Shown here: positions 1-10,745 of the stretch, piece by piece
How positions within the stretch are numbered: position 1 is the stretch's first letter
Layout: each line of letters starts with the position of its first letter
Source of the DNA: Orobanche coerulescens
Lineage: Eukaryota; Streptophyta; Magnoliopsida; Lamiales; Orobanchaceae
Length of the DNA: 64,000 nucleotides
Assembly: GCA_033398695.1 (NCBI GenBank)
Contig: CM065818.1
Span: 56,638,001-56,702,000 of the forward strand
Reading direction: 5' to 3'
Made by a program: the position numbers and the translations under genes
Notes under the pieces: model-generated
Seen by the model: only the letters and a program-made list of their open reading frames with translations
What the model was told of the DNA's origin: nothing
The model's database searches: none

Positions 1-181
1 TATGAAAGCTAAAATTTGCTTTTGTTTTTTTACCGTTTGACTCAGATCCAAAAGTATAATACAAATATCCGAGTACAATAGCTATTATTGTGTCGGCATC
101 TGATTTTAAATTTTATTTTCCTTATCTACGTAATACCGTATGATGGAGTGTGGGAAACTATATATTCTCATTGCCCTGCAG

Positions 182-481
182 GTGATGCGGATCAACTGCA
201 AAAGGCCACGAAAACTTTATTTGAAATGAAAGGCATGGGCTTGTGCCCAAATACCATAACTTACTCCGTTCTTGCCGTGGCTAGTGAAAAGTATTGCCTC
301 TCATTGTACTGAATTAGTATGAGTTTTCACCTTGTTTTTCAACTTGGAAGTGCGTGCTACTCACAGTTTATTGTTTCATCTTTTCCCAGAAAGGATGATC
401 TAGAAGCTGGCCTTATGCTTATTTCTGAAGCAAAAAAGGATGGTGTAACTCCCAACCTTGTAATGTGCCGATGTTCCATAG
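182..481 (+). pseudogene. MRL1-like PPR gene fragment: two exons with intron
   Basis: Two exon-like blocks encode a pentatricopeptide-repeat protein resembling plant MRL1, the chloroplast PPR protein needed for stability of rbcL mRNA. Block 182-290 reads GDADQLQKATKTLFEMKG...LCPNTITYSVLAVASEK, a PPR helix pair, bounded by CAG before it and GT after it. Block 390-481 reads KDDLEAGLMLISEAKKDGV, then TPNLVMCRC, again with an AG acceptor and a GT donor. The intron (291-389) is retained, so this came from genomic DNA and not from a processed mRNA. Only a small part of the long MRL1 protein is present, and no start codon or upstream repeats are visible. The MRL1 assignment rests on recalled family similarity; PPR identity is firmer than the exact orthologue. 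Confidence 0.62.
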
Positions 482-586
482 GTGACATTAGTGGGAGGGT
501 CTTTATTTTTTGAAAAATTGTTATGCCAATGTAGTACATGATTCATATGATTAGCTGCTTTTATGGCGTTTTGTGGGAACACGAAC

Positions 587-650
587 TTTTTATTAATGCC
601 ATGTTTCAGTTATTGAGTTAACTGAAACTTTTTATTTCTGTGAGTGGCAG
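587..650 (+). repeat. 64-bp intron-end duplication, copy 1
   Basis: This block ends in GAGTGGCAG and matches 2707-2770 at about 61 of 64 positions. At 2770 the same block sits directly before an MRL1-like exon as its splice acceptor region. Here it is followed by non-coding sequence. It is therefore a stray copy of an intron 3' end within the captured cluster. Confidence 0.8.
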
Positions 651-955
651 CCTGACTAAGTAACTGAATGTGATTTGATATTTCTACATCCATGTCTAAC
701 TTTTTATCTTCTTCTTCCGCCGATATGCGAGTCAAAAGTGGATAAAATAGTATAGGAGTTGTGATTTTTAGAAGGTGATGAAAATGGAACAAACATGTTG
801 TTTTAAAGTGCATGACACTACCTAATACTAGGAGAGGAAAAGTAAACTGTTCCGGTTTAATACTAGCATATTTTACTGGGAATACCTTTTTTTTCTCTTT
901 GTGGATCGTAAACTGTGTGTCGACTCCATCATGTTACTCATTACTTTTGTTTTCT

Positions 956-1050
956 CAAGCTATGTGCTTCAGGAGATTCCAAACAGCTAGTGCATTTGGC
1001 GAGCCGATGCTGTCTTTCACCTCTAGGAGAGTTCAGATTAATAGTAAATG
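956..1050 (+). pseudogene. MRL1-like exon fragment
   Basis: In one frame this segment reads MCFRRFQTASAFGEPMLSF followed by TSRRVQINSKW. It matches the part of plant MRL1 just after the LVMCRC block found at 390-481, so exon order is conserved. A GT donor follows at 1051. The acceptor is less clear, with CAAG or TTCAG possible. The two cysteines and several lysines expected from the family appear substituted, and no open frame joins it to its neighbours. It is non-functional here. Confidence 0.55.
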
Positions 1051-1788
1051 GTTTGCATTCTAACCATTCTGTAATTATCCATGTTGCTAATTATTGCTTC
1101 TAGAGGAGATGCTGTAATCACATTTTACAGTCATGCATTTTTATGTTTTATTTCTTTTGAAACTAAAATGAGGCTTGAGTAGAACCTTTCGGTGGATTTA
1201 ATAAAAAATGATTATGTAACTATCATCCTAATAATCATATACTATCAGTCAACGAATAAAAAACAAGATGTGCTTTTATGAAATGGCTTTATTTCTGCAG
1301 GCTCCAGAACCTAACAAAGTTGGCATGGCGACTACTATGTTCTCCTTCCTTTGAATACTGTCGTCATTGAATTTGTTGGTTTATATTCTTAGCTATAATG
1401 ACATCTTCATTGTTTTGAACGTTGAGGGTCTCTTGACTCTGCAGAACCATCTGGGCAATGTTATGACTGATGTGAGATCTTGTGAATATTTTTTTTTTGA
1501 TAGGGCAAATCTACATAATTATATGCCAGGATTTTATAATGCAGCAAATATGCATGGCCTTACGCTTATGATATGTGCACTAGATAAAGATAAAATAAAA
1601 TAAATAGTATTAAAAAGAGAAAGAAGGTAAAGCGATAGAAGGGCAACAGTCTAAAGTTTTTTTTTATCTTGTTTGGATACTATACCTACTTTAACAATGA
1701 TTTTACCTTGATTTTTCATGTAGTTTACTTTGATGCTCATCATCGTCGTCTATCTTGGCTATTCATTTTACACTTCTTTTTTCTGTAG

Positions 1789-2177
1789 GATGGTAGTAAT
1801 GGGCTATATACGGGTGATGGTTCTGTTGACACCAAGAGAAACCCCGTTTTGAAGAGCAACACCGGGAACTGGAGAGCATGTCCTTTTATTCTGGGTATTT
1901 ATGGAATTTTACTCTTGTTTTCCCATATTCCCAATTTTCTGATTCTTTTTTTAATATTGATGGCGGACGAATGCGTGAGCATTTGGCTTACTATGGAATC
2001 GCGACTAACCTTGTAAGTTACCTCACCAAAAAGTTACATGAAGGAACGTGCACCGCTAGAAACGTGACCACTTGGCAAGGCACCTGTTACCTAACTCCTC
2101 TTATTGGGGCAGTCTTAGCAGATGCTTACTGGGGAAGATATTGGACTATTGCTTCCTTTTCCACTCTTTACTTCATT
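1789..2177 (+). pseudogene. NPF/PTR-type (NRT1/PTR family) transporter fragment, two exons
   Basis: Block 1789-1894 reads [19 protein letters not shown] then RACPFILG, the conserved N-terminus of plant proton-coupled nitrate/peptide transporters close to the NPF8 (PTR2-type) group. It has an AG acceptor and a GT donor. The second block, about 1965-2177, reads [17 protein letters not shown], then [20 protein letters not shown] and [19 protein letters not shown], covering the first transmembrane helices. It ends at a GT donor. Where family members read ECCERLAYYG, the DNA has GAATGCGTGAGC, which fits loss of one base and a frameshift; the acceptor AG is also not evident. Lying between two MRL1-like exons, the fragment cannot be part of a normal gene. 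Confidence 0.72.
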
Positions 2178-2706
2178 GTAATCTCCTAACTTCTTCCGTC
2201 ATTTTATTTTTTTTAGGCTAAAAACTGGACTATTATTTTGTGTGGGAACTTGGTTTTGCGTCATTTTCTTCTCCATTATCCAAGTTTGAATATTTATGGT
2301 GGCCCGGACTTTTTACTCATTTTTTTCTTTATAAATGAGAAATGTATTTGTGCTTTTGCTCAGTCCTTAAATTGCACTATGTCGAAAGTAGAATAGTCTA
2401 ATGCTCGTCTGCTGTTTCTCCTTATTGGACCTAAATAGTGAAAAATGTCCATCTAACAAATTAAACTTCTATTTTATCCCTTAATATTTTAAACTCCAGT
2501 GGACCTCTTAAGCGCCATTACTGCATGCAAAGTAGACTGTATTTTTTGAATTCTATTGCAAGTTGAAATTGTTGAACTTTTGGGTTCAACTTGTAAATGT
2601 TTCATTCCAGGTGGTTTGTAGTTTGTGATACTTGTGGACAGGTATATGTACAATTGAGCAAGGAATTGAGTGAGTTATGTATTTGATTGTAAATTATTAT
2701 CGGAGG

Positions 2707-2770
2707 TTTTTATTAATGCCATGTTTCAGTTATTGAGTTAATTGAAAATTTTCATTTCTGTGAGTGGCAG
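2707..2770 (+). repeat. 64-bp intron-end duplication, copy 2
   Basis: Matches 587-650 with about three mismatches. This copy is in its expected place, ending with the CAG acceptor of the exon that begins at 2771. Confidence 0.8.
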
Positions 2771-2944
2771 GCGTGTACAGGGCAACAATCGTAGCTGGCG
2801 TGTCACCTACAATGGATGAACTCTCGCTAGTCTTGGGTTGCCTACAACTCCCTCATGATGTACTTGTAAGAAATAGACTCATTGAGAATCTTGGGGTTAA
2901 TATTGATACATCAACAAGCTCAGATCTCTTTTCCTTGACTCAGG
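2771..2944 (+). pseudogene. MRL1-like exon fragment (C-terminal region)
   Basis: The open frame reads VYRATIVAGVSPTMDELSLV, then LGCLQLPHDVLVRNRLIENL and GVNIDTSTSSDLFSLTQG. It corresponds to the MRL1 region following the 956-1050 exon. It has a GTGGCAG acceptor and a GT donor at 2945. In a normal gene it would follow the previous exon directly; here about 1.7 kb containing the NPF fragment separates them. The downstream family sequence is absent. Confidence 0.65.
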
Positions 2945-3129
2945 GTTAATATTGTATCCACCTTCCCAGCATATCCACCTTCTCAGCATCTAGAGATTGC
3001 AATAGATGTAAAGATATCATTATAGTGTTGTTTTGTGTTGTTTTATGTTTTTGGGAACGAGTAGGTTTATGATGTTTTTATGTAATGGTGAGTGTTGTTT
3101 TGTGTTTTATATTTTTGGGTACGAGCAGG

Positions 3130-3690
3130 ATTATTATGTTTTTTTTAAAAAAATATGATAAGAGACCTGTTAAACTTGAAATCGGGTCTCTTAGGTTATA
3201 CAAAAAAAATATTTAAACAATCAAAGAGACCCGTTATGTATAAAAACCGGCCTCTCAGGTTTTAAAATAAAAATATTAAAAAAATCAAAGAGACCCGTTA
3301 GGTGTAAAATGGGCTCTCTTAGGTTAGACAAAAAAAAATATTAAAAAAATCAAAGAGACCCGTTAGGTGTAAATTGGGCTCTCTTAGGCTAGACAAAAGA
3401 ATATTAAAAAAATCAAAGAGACCCGGTAGGTGTAAAATGAGCTCTCTTAGGCTAGACAAAAAAATATTAAAAAAAGCAAAGAGACCTCATATCTTAGATA
3501 ACAGGTCTCTTACCCTTTTAAAATAGTTTCCTCTCACTTGCATAACAGACCTGATTTCTTAGATATCAGGTCTCTTATATCTCAAAAACAGACCCCCCAT
3601 GAGGCGGTCTCTTTATCAAAGAGACCGCTGAGATAGAGACCTGTCCAGAGGCGGTCTCTTAGGCTTATTTGGACGGGTCTCTTTGCTTAT
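3130..3690 (+). repeat. CACTA subterminal repeat array
   Basis: About five direct copies of a roughly 60-bp AT-rich unit with the core CAAAGAGACCCGTTAGG and a mirrored GGGCTCTCTTAGG run from about 3160 to 3480. Shorter GAGACC/GGTCTC words in both orientations follow, up to the terminus. This layout is typical of CACTA ends, where such motifs bind transposase. No coding capacity is visible. Confidence 0.75.
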
Positions 3691-3703
3691 TTTTGTAGTA
3701 GTG
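3690..3703 (+). mobile_element. CACTA terminal inverted repeat (right end)
   Basis: TTTTTGTAGTAGTG at 3690-3703, the reverse complement of CACTACTACAAAAA. The flanking GTA at 3704-3706 could be the 3-bp target duplication, but the left flank is outside the window and cannot be compared. Confidence 0.75.
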
Positions 3704-4603
3704 GTACGTAATGCAGTTTGAATCTGAGTTCAAATAATGAACCGTTGGAAGATTCGGTGGAAAGTCAAGGTCAAAAAGGCATGCAATAGATATATGACTA
3801 AGGTTAGCGTACGCAACTCAAGGTTCTCAACGTACATAATAGTTTGAGCTAACGTACGTAATTAAAAAGATAGAATGCTACTGGACTACTTCGTATGAAG
3901 CTTAACATACGTAATAGGAGGAGGGTAACATACGTTACATGTATAACGTACACTATAGATGAAGGCTAACGTATGTAATGAAGGCAGCAGGAGCTAACGA
4001 CTACATGAGGGAATTTGCTTATAAATACCAAGTCATTTGATATCATTCAACACAACAACTACAAGCAACTCACATATTGATCATACATCATTGTATACAT
4101 ATTTGTTGTAATTGTGCTTAATTGATAAGTGTTTGAGTGTTCATACATGAAAACATACACAAGAATAAAGATACGGATTGTACATTGATTCAGTGTTATT
4201 AGGATCGTTGATCCGGCATTATTAGAATCATATCCAAATCCAAGAGAGGTTTGTCTAGTTCTAATAGAAAGTTAGATAGGTTGCTTCCTTGTCCGATAGA
4301 AAAGGAAAATAATTTATCTTGGACCGACATAAAGACAAGAGTGTAACGGTTTATCACGGACCGATAGAAGATGACATTGTAATGGTTTTCCTCGGACCGA
4401 TAGAAGACAAGGCGGAAAAGGTTGATATTGAGCCTATAGAAAATAATACGGAGAGAGGACGTAAGCTTGTTTGGCCGAACCTCTATAAATCTTGTGTCAT
4501 TTACTTCCCGCAAGTTAATTACGTTTCCGTAATGCAAAAGAGTTTGAAAACTCTACTCCGCAATATTATCCACCATTCTAAGTGGGGTGCCAATTTTTCA
4601 ACA
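3704..4603 (+). repeat. 5' LTR (partial) of Sirevirus-like element 1
   Basis: Aligns with the LTR at 13589-17293 and with 6682-7672. It ends TTTTTCAACA immediately before the primer-binding site. About the first 330 bp are missing because the CACTA element broke it. It contains TATAAATA at 4020-4027, with ACGTACGT-type near-palindromes upstream. Confidence 0.85.
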
Positions 4604-4605
4604 AT

Positions 4606-4617
4606 TGGTATCGGAGC
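4606..4617 (+). other. Primer-binding site (initiator tRNA-Met)
   Basis: TGGTATCGGAGC lies two bases after the LTR end. It matches the plant initiator tRNA-Met 3' complement TGGTATCAGAGC except for one transition. Confidence 0.85.
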
Positions 4618-4662
4618 GGTTTCTCTTGAAAGCGGCTTAACATCCGATGAGAAGTAGATCCT

Positions 4663-5977
4663 ATGGCGTTTCAATTTGACTTGGTCGAAGGTCTAGCCTT
4701 AAATTTACCTCCATTCTTTGATGGATCAAACTTCATGATATGAAAGAAGAAAATTTCTATTTTCATCCGAGCCTACGACATCGAGCTTTGGAAAGTTATT
4801 TGCCTAGGTCCGAAAATCCCTACAAAACCGGACGGATCTCTTAAAAGCTTCGAAGATTATAATGATGATTGGGAAAATGACCACTATAATTGCAAAGCAA
4901 TGCAATTGTTATATTGTGCTTTAAATCCGGAAGAACACAACTGGATATCCTCGTGCGAAAGTGCCAAAGAAATTTGGAAAATGCTTGAGGTGACTCATGA
5001 AGGAATGAACCAAGTCAAAGAGACGAAGATAAATATGCTTCTCCACGACTATGAGCTATTTATGATGAAGAGTGACGAGTCTATAACGAACATGCTCGAC
5101 CGATTTTCGGTCATCACAAATGGACTAGCTTGCTTCGGAAAACCATTGACAAGTAGTGAAAAAGTAAAGAAAATCTTAAAGTCACTACCCGTTGAATGGG
5201 ACGAGACGGTTATGGTGATAATGGAATCGAAATATTTAAATAATCTTGATTTTAGCTCCCTCGTCGGATCGCTAATAAACTACGATATAGTTCTTAAATC
5301 TCAAAATGCCAAACCGAAACTGAAGGAAAGATCCATAGCTTTGAAAGCTAAGATGTCAAAGAAAGAAAGAAGAAATCCCGATGGACGAAGATGATGAAGA
5401 ATCAGCATATTATGCCAATAATATAAATAAGTTTCAAACTTATTGAACCGGAGAAGGAAAGACATCAAGACGAGCAAATCAAAGAAATTCGACAATTACT
5501 ATCGAAACTGTGGTAAACCAAGCCACTTTGCGAAAAATTGTCGAGTCACGACTTCCAAGAAGGAAGTTCTTGTAGCAACATGGAGTGACGAAGAGGCTGA
5601 CAATGAATATACTCAAAATAACCTCGCATTCATGGAAAGGAGTTTATTCGACGAGCAACGTCGAAATTCAGGTTAGTACCTCATCTCACGATGAACTATT
5701 TGAAGCATTCGAACTTTTACATACCGATTTTCAAAATGTTTTAACTGACAATAAATCCCTGAAAGCGAAAAATAAATTATTGAAAATTAAAATTTCCAAA
5801 ATAAGTGAAAAAGGAAAATTTATTGAAACCGATCATTCTAAGTGTCTTGAAAATGAAAATAAATTAAAGGATGACCTTTTGAAAGTTCAAAACGAACTTA
5901 AGGTTTTAACGAACAAATTTTTTGCGGAAATGACAAATTTGAACAAATGCTTTCCGTTCAAAAATTTCATTAAATAG
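4663..5977 (+). pseudogene. gag: Sirevirus-type Gag, mutated (element 1)
   Basis: The ATG at 4663 starts MAFQFDLVEGLALNLPPFFD. The frame hits a TGA at 4741, where the related copy at 17354 has TGG (Trp). It reads through SCESAKEIWKMLEVTHEG and KVKKILKSLPVEWDETVMV (retrotransposon capsid region) to a stop at 5394. The knuckle at about 5491-5541, in a shifted frame, reads YRNCGKPSHFAKNC: the first cysteine of the CCHC box is Tyr (TAT versus TGT in copy 2). A coiled-coil-like tail rich in Lys, Glu and Leu (5664-5977) follows. Gag packages element RNA. This copy is inactive because of stops, frameshifts and the lost zinc ligand. Confidence 0.8.
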
Positions 5978-6362
5978 ACAGGGGTTAGGATTCAAACCGA
6001 ATCCTTAAATTTTAAAATACCTGATGTGAGAAATGTTTAAAACTTGGGCATCATATTTCATATGCAAAAGTCCAAGAAGGACGATCAGAATTAAAAAATG
6101 TTTGGATTCCAAAAGGAACCATTATACCGAATATCGTCTATGTTTCAAAAGAAAAACCAACTCTCGGTTGGATCCACAAAAATCAAAATTAATATATTTC
6201 CATGAACTGGTATTTTGATAATTTATATCTTTAACAATTGATACCTGAGTTATTTCATTAAAATGGGGAGATATATTTTTCAGGGAGAATTTCACACGTT
6301 ATTTGTCATATTTAATGTATCAATTTTTTTTCTAATTTTATAATGCACTTTTTGATTATGAC
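5978..6362 (+). other. Post-gag region, vestige of gag-pol linker
   Basis: A frame through about 6045-6195 reads SELKNVWIPKGTIIPNIVYV followed by SKEKPTLGWIHKNQN. This is the kind of linker seen between Gag and protease in Sireviruses. It ends in a stop with no DSGA protease motif after it. The rest is AT-rich with no recognisable coding content. Confidence 0.45.
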
Positions 6363-6680
6363 AAAAGGGGGGATAGAATGTCGATAAAAATGATGGGAGA
6401 AGGAGAATCCGAGTCATGGAAGAATGACGAGAAAAATAAAAATAATATCCCGATCATGAAAGAGGGAGAAAAGACGAAGGAGAAGAAAATCAAGAAAACG
6501 AAGAAGAAAGTTGAAAAAGAAAATAATATGAAGAAGTCAAAAAGAAGAAACAAAAAATAGGGAAGATGAAAACTAACGAAACAGACAAAGTCGAGAACTT
6601 TGATCTGTATAATGTTTTAATTTTGTTGGTATAAAATCCCATCGAAAGTTGTTGTTTTGTCATCATCAAAAAGGGGGAGA
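6363..6680 (+). other. Duplicated polypurine tracts and Lys/Glu-rich ORF
   Basis: AAAAGGGGGGAT at 6363-6374 and AAAAAGGGGGAGA at 6668-6680 are two polypurine tracts; the second abuts the 3' LTR and would prime plus-strand synthesis. Multiple PPTs are described as a Sirevirus trait. Between them lies a 60-codon frame (6378-6560) that is almost entirely Lys, Glu and Asn. It sits where Sireviruses can carry an envelope-like ORF, but I cannot identify it and it may just be purine-rich DNA. Confidence 0.6.
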
Positions 6681-6681
6681 T

Positions 6682-7672
6682 TGCTGGAATAATCTATTCC
6701 ATATAATCATAAATTGGTTTTGATGATGTATTGACGATCAAACCAAAAAAACAAAGGAATCAATAAGGCGAACCAAAACAACAAAGACGGAAACAAGCAA
6801 AGCAGAAGTATATAGCGAACGCTATATGAAGAGCTTAACGTACGCTATAAGGAACAACTAATGTACGTAATATACATTGTATACCGTACGTAATGAGAAG
6901 TCACCTGAAGGAAGGCGAGTGCAGACGACATGATTTACCGTGCGCAACCTAACGACTTAACGTACGGAATCGGAAGAAGTTAACATACGTAACAAAGTGT
7001 TGTTAACGTACGTAATGCAGTTTGAATCTGAGTTTAAATAATGAACCATTGGAATATTCAGTGGAAAGTCAAGGTCAAAAAGGCATGCAACGGATATATG
7101 ACTAAAGTTAGCGTACGCTACAATGCCCACTTAATGTACGCAACTCAAGGTTCTTAACGTACGTAATTATATGAGCTAACGTACGTAATTGAAAAGACAG
7201 AATGCTACTGGAATACTTCGTATGAAGCCTAACGTACGTAACAGGAGAAGGATAACGTACGTAACATGTATAACGTATGCTATAGATCAAGGCTAACATA
7301 CGTAATGTAGGCAGCAATAGCTAACGGTTAGTATAGAGAATTTGCCTATAAATACCAAGTCATTGGGTATCATTCAACACAAAAACTACAAGAAATATTG
7401 ATCAGATATTATTGTATACATTTTTATTATTGTAATTATGCTTAATTGATAAGTGTTTGAGTGTTCATACACGAAAACATACACGAGAGGAAAGATACGG
7501 ATTGTATATTGATTCGGTGTTATAAGGATCGTTGATCCTGCATTATTATAATCATATCTAAATCCAAGAGTGATTTGTCTAGTACCAATAGAAAGCTAAA
7601 TAGGTTGCTTCCTTGGCCGATAGAAAAGGAAAACGGTTTATCTTGGACGATATAAAGACAAGAATATAATGG
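6682..7672 (+). repeat. 3' LTR (truncated) of Sirevirus-like element 1
   Basis: Starts TGCTGGAATAATC directly after the PPT and parallels the LTR at 13589. TATAAATA is at 7347-7354. About 15 near-palindromes of the TAACGTACGTAA type fill 6830-7305. Similarity to the full LTR stops at about 7672, so roughly the last 260 bp are missing. Confidence 0.85.
6830..7305 (+). promoter_or_regulatory. ACGTACGT near-palindrome array upstream of TATA box
   Basis: About 15 degenerate copies of TTAACGTACGTAAT at irregular 20-60 bp spacing, all upstream of TATAAATA (7347). Equivalent arrays occur in the LTRs at 3830-3980, 13725-14215 and 22725-23050. Palindrome clusters upstream of the transcription start are known in Sirevirus LTRs. 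A role as protein-binding sites is inference. Confidence 0.7.
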
Positions 7673-7689
7673 TAATGTTCAATAGTTAT

Positions 7690-7955
7690 GGCCATAAGTT
7701 CTTCTTTGTATGGCCGTAACCAAACTTCGTTTTTATGCATTTGATCTAGTGGGCAACTTACGGACGTACTATTCCTAAGTTACGTCCGTAAGAGATGTTA
7801 CAGCCGTAACCTTATAGTTATACGGCCGTAAGTGGGATTTGTTTATTTGTCCAGATCATTCCCCAGGGCCAGTTACGGCCGTAAAGTGATATACTTACGG
7901 CCGTAATATTCTTGAATTACGGCCATATGTGAGTGATGTTACGGCCGTAACATCT
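7690..7955 (+). promoter_or_regulatory. TTACGGCCGTAA palindrome array upstream of TATA box
   Basis: About ten perfect or near copies of the 12-bp palindrome TTACGGCCGTAA or variants, for example at 7870, 7893 and 7939. They lie immediately before TATATAAA at 7961. The core differs from that of the neighbouring copia LTRs, but position relative to TATA is the same. Confidence 0.7.
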
Positions 7956-8989
7956 GTCAGTATATAAACTGACAGGGCCGTCTTTTCCCCATTTTTCACT
8001 ATTCTCCCTTTTTTTCACGTCGGGGGCAATCCTTGGAGTTAGGGTTCATCCGATTTTCACCCAAACTTCGTTGGAGAAGTATATTTTAGCATCATAACAT
8101 CAACATAGCACCTAATCATCCGTTGTTCATCTTCGAATCAAGGTAAAATCTCTTAGAACCCTACTTTTTGGAAATTTGGGGGTTTTCGATTTAATGTCCA
8201 ATTAGTTACGTGTTGTTGATTAATCCATGATGTATGTGTAACACCCCCAATCCGCTCAGGGATATTACACGCCGTAGACCCTTTCCTCAAGGATCTACTA
8301 GGCTGGTAACAACATAGAACAACTCAACAATGTCTTTAAGGCTAAAATGACTCAGTAGACCGATTTGGTCTTTCAATAAATACATACAACTCAAACTCAT
8401 TACATGCCCGCGCAGGGGTCAAAATACAACAACTCCCGTACAACGGGGAAAAATTACTGCAGTGGAAAATAAAGTACAACTGAACCAATACAACAACATA
8501 CGGTTCCACATGTGATTAGTATCGATCATCTTTCATCACCCTTCGTGCCGACCCTGTGTTATGCTCCCAAACCTGAATGCAAAAACAGACATCCACCCCC
8601 CGAATACTCGGGGGTTTGCAAAACTCCACTATTTTGCTAGTGCAAGAACAAAGTGCAAATACGAGCCATACAATTCACATTCCACGAATAACAATAACCA
8701 GGAATCCTCAAAGATCCAAACGTAACGAAAAGTACTTCCCGAGGCATGAGTTTAGGTAAAACGTTCCAAAATCGAAAGATCATAAATCAAGGGAAACAAT
8801 TTATAAAACAGTTTAAAATCCATCGAGAGTTTTAATAGAAAACAATTTAGGATTATCAAATCCTTATCTTTCCAAAATCAACAGGGGTCACAGCCCAAAG
8901 GTTTTGTTTTCACAATTGAAACCAACAACAATACACACGGTTAGCACCCACGTCACGCGTCCTCGACGGACATAAAATACACACGCACC

Positions 8990-9520
8990 CATGAAGTTTC
9001 ACTCGTGAATCCAGAGTGAAGTCATAGATTCCCCCGAGGCCCCATCGGACCCTCCCAGGGTGAGCAAACACATTCACAAAACATACACACCAACCTGTGA
9101 AGTTTTTACTCGTGAACCCAGAGTGAAGTCATAGATTCCCCCGAGGCCCCGTCGGACCCTCCCAGGGTGAACAAACACATTCACAAAACATACACACCAA
9201 CCTGTGAAGGTTTTACTCGTGAACCCAGAGTGAAGTCACAGATTCCCCCGAGGCCCCGTCGGACCCTCCCAGGGTGAGCAAACACATTCACAAAACATAC
9301 ACACAAACCTGTGAAGTTTTTACTCGTGAACCCAGAGTGAAGTCATAGATTCCCCCGAGGCCCCGTCGGACCCTCCCAGGGTGAGAAAACACATTCACAA
9401 AACATACACACCAACCTGTGAATTTTTTACTCGTGAACCCAGAGTGAAGTCATAGATTCCCCCGAGGCCCCGTCGGACCCTCCCAGGGTGAGAAAACACA
9501 TTCACAAAACCAACACACAC
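8990..9520 (-). repeat. 107-bp minisatellite inside the solo LTR (five units)
   Basis: Units start with CCTGTGAAGTTTTTACTCG at 9094, 9201, 9308 and 9415, exactly 107 bp apart, plus a diverged first unit from about 8990. Each contains the AGTGAAGTCATAGATTCCC and CCCTCCCAGGGTGAG blocks. It is homologous, reversed, to the 109-bp units in the LTRs at 31172 and 36567. Confidence 0.85.
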
Positions 9521-10584
9521 AGGCATCGCCTAGGACGAGGATGCCACCATGAATCCCACCCGAGGCCTCGAAGGACCTTCCCGAGCCGGCTAGCGAAACA
9601 ATCATGCACAAATATCATATCACACCAAGGATATCCAAACAATTCACCCAGAGGCATCAAACACTTAGCAAAACATCACGTCAAACCACAATGCACCGAA
9701 AAGGGATAATATATGTAAATACATTATCAAAGCATAATAACAACCACAAGTGAATTCATAGGGTTCACTTAACCATTCACGGAGCACAATAATCACCAAA
9801 ACACACACGTTTTGAAAGTGAGCCTTTAACGAGGCTAAACCGAATCTTTTGAAAGTTCAAAATCAAACGATCAAACAAACACATAGAGACGATCACTAAT
9901 TATCATATCCACAAAACAAGAAAAGTATGGACAAGGTACTTGCCTCAAAATCACGATCACAATGAGACGACAGATGGGATGCGGTCGAATAGCCCCAAAC
10001 CCCCGAACAATATCAAGAACACGATAGCACCGAAATAACTACGGGAAAACACCACACGAATCATCAATCACCAACGGAATTCAACATCGGAATCATCAAG
10101 CACCTATAATCCTCCGTAAGGAACAATAAAACATGATTACGACTAGAATCAAGGCCGAAAACAATGGAAATCCCAACAAACTATCGAATGGAACTCATTG
10201 GGGCATTCAATCGAACATTAAATGTTCAATAATTCCCAAGAACACTCGAATCGTCAATTGAGTTAAACAAACTCGATATATGGATATACAATCCGTGAAA
10301 AACGATTAATAACATCATACTATGCCAACCGATGTATCAAAATTGGGCTAGAATTGAAATCAAGAACAATTCCCCAAAAAGTCAACTTGAAGGAAAATCA
10401 AGAAATATACCTTGATTCGACGAAGAACATGGATTGGATGATGATATAATCAACAAGAATCTTCCAAAATGCCTTGGAATTGAGTAGAATTGACCAAGAA
10501 CCCTATTTCCCGTCGCACCCATCCGATAGCCGCAAGAAAAGTGAAGAAATGAGTAAAAACCCGCTGCCAGGCCTTATATAGCCG

Positions 10585-10745
10585 TACACTGCCGGCAGTG
10601 TTATGTACGTAACCGGCCATGGGCTTACGTTCGTAACCGAGTCACTGCCCCAATTCTGCCGGCAGTGTTACGTATGTCACCGGCCAAGGATTACGTACGT
10701 AACCGGCCTTACATACGTAACTGCCGAGCACTATCGGCCGTAACT
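10585..10745 (-). promoter_or_regulatory. Mixed palindrome cluster upstream of LTR TATA box
   Basis: ACTGCCGGCAGT (a perfect 12-bp palindrome) occurs at 10588-10599 and, as CTGCCGGCAG, near 10656. It is interleaved with TTACGTACGTAA-type words and CGGCCG. On the minus strand the cluster lies upstream of the TATA-like box at 10574-10581. Confidence 0.6.

Larger units (their letters stand above)
1..3703 (+). mobile_element. CACTA (En/Spm) DNA transposon, right-hand part, with captured gene fragments
   Basis: Seen: the segment ends at 3703 with TTTTTGTAGTAGTG, the reverse complement of the plant CACTA terminus CACTACTACAAAAA. It is preceded by about 550 bp of direct and inverted GAGACC-type subterminal repeats. 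The next base (3704) lies in the middle of a copia LTR: the sequence from 3704 matches the interior of the LTR copies near 7012 and 13913. The matching left part of that LTR is not in the window. If the insertion is clean, everything from 1 to 3703 is inside the CACTA element, including the MRL1-like and NPF-like exons. Known: CACTA elements often transduplicate host gene pieces with their introns. Inferred: this is a gene-capturing copy whose left end and any transposase lie upstream. No transposase domain was recognised here. Confidence 0.72.
3704..7672 (+). mobile_element. Sirevirus-like Ty1/copia element 1 (gag-only, truncated both ends)
   Basis: Order: partial 5' LTR, PBS, gag, short non-pol region, polypurine tracts, partial 3' LTR. 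The gag is of SIRE/Maximus type: VTHEGMNQVKE, INMLLHDYELFMMKSDESI, a zinc knuckle, then a coiled-coil tail. No protease, integrase, reverse transcriptase or RNase H is found between gag and the PPT, so internal sequence is only about 2.1 kb. The 5' LTR is cut by the CACTA terminus, and the 3' LTR stops at about 7672 against an unrelated LTR. It is a non-autonomous derivative that could only have moved with pol supplied in trans, unless pol was deleted after insertion. Confidence 0.8.

Noticed and set aside
182..2944. A functional MRL1 gene
   Set aside because: Only four exon pieces, separated by an NPF fragment, with no start, no continuous reading and a CACTA end directly downstream.
8990..9520. 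Regularly spaced repeats that might suggest a CRISPR-like array
   Set aside because: Whole 107-bp units are repeated with no unique spacers, inside a plant LTR.
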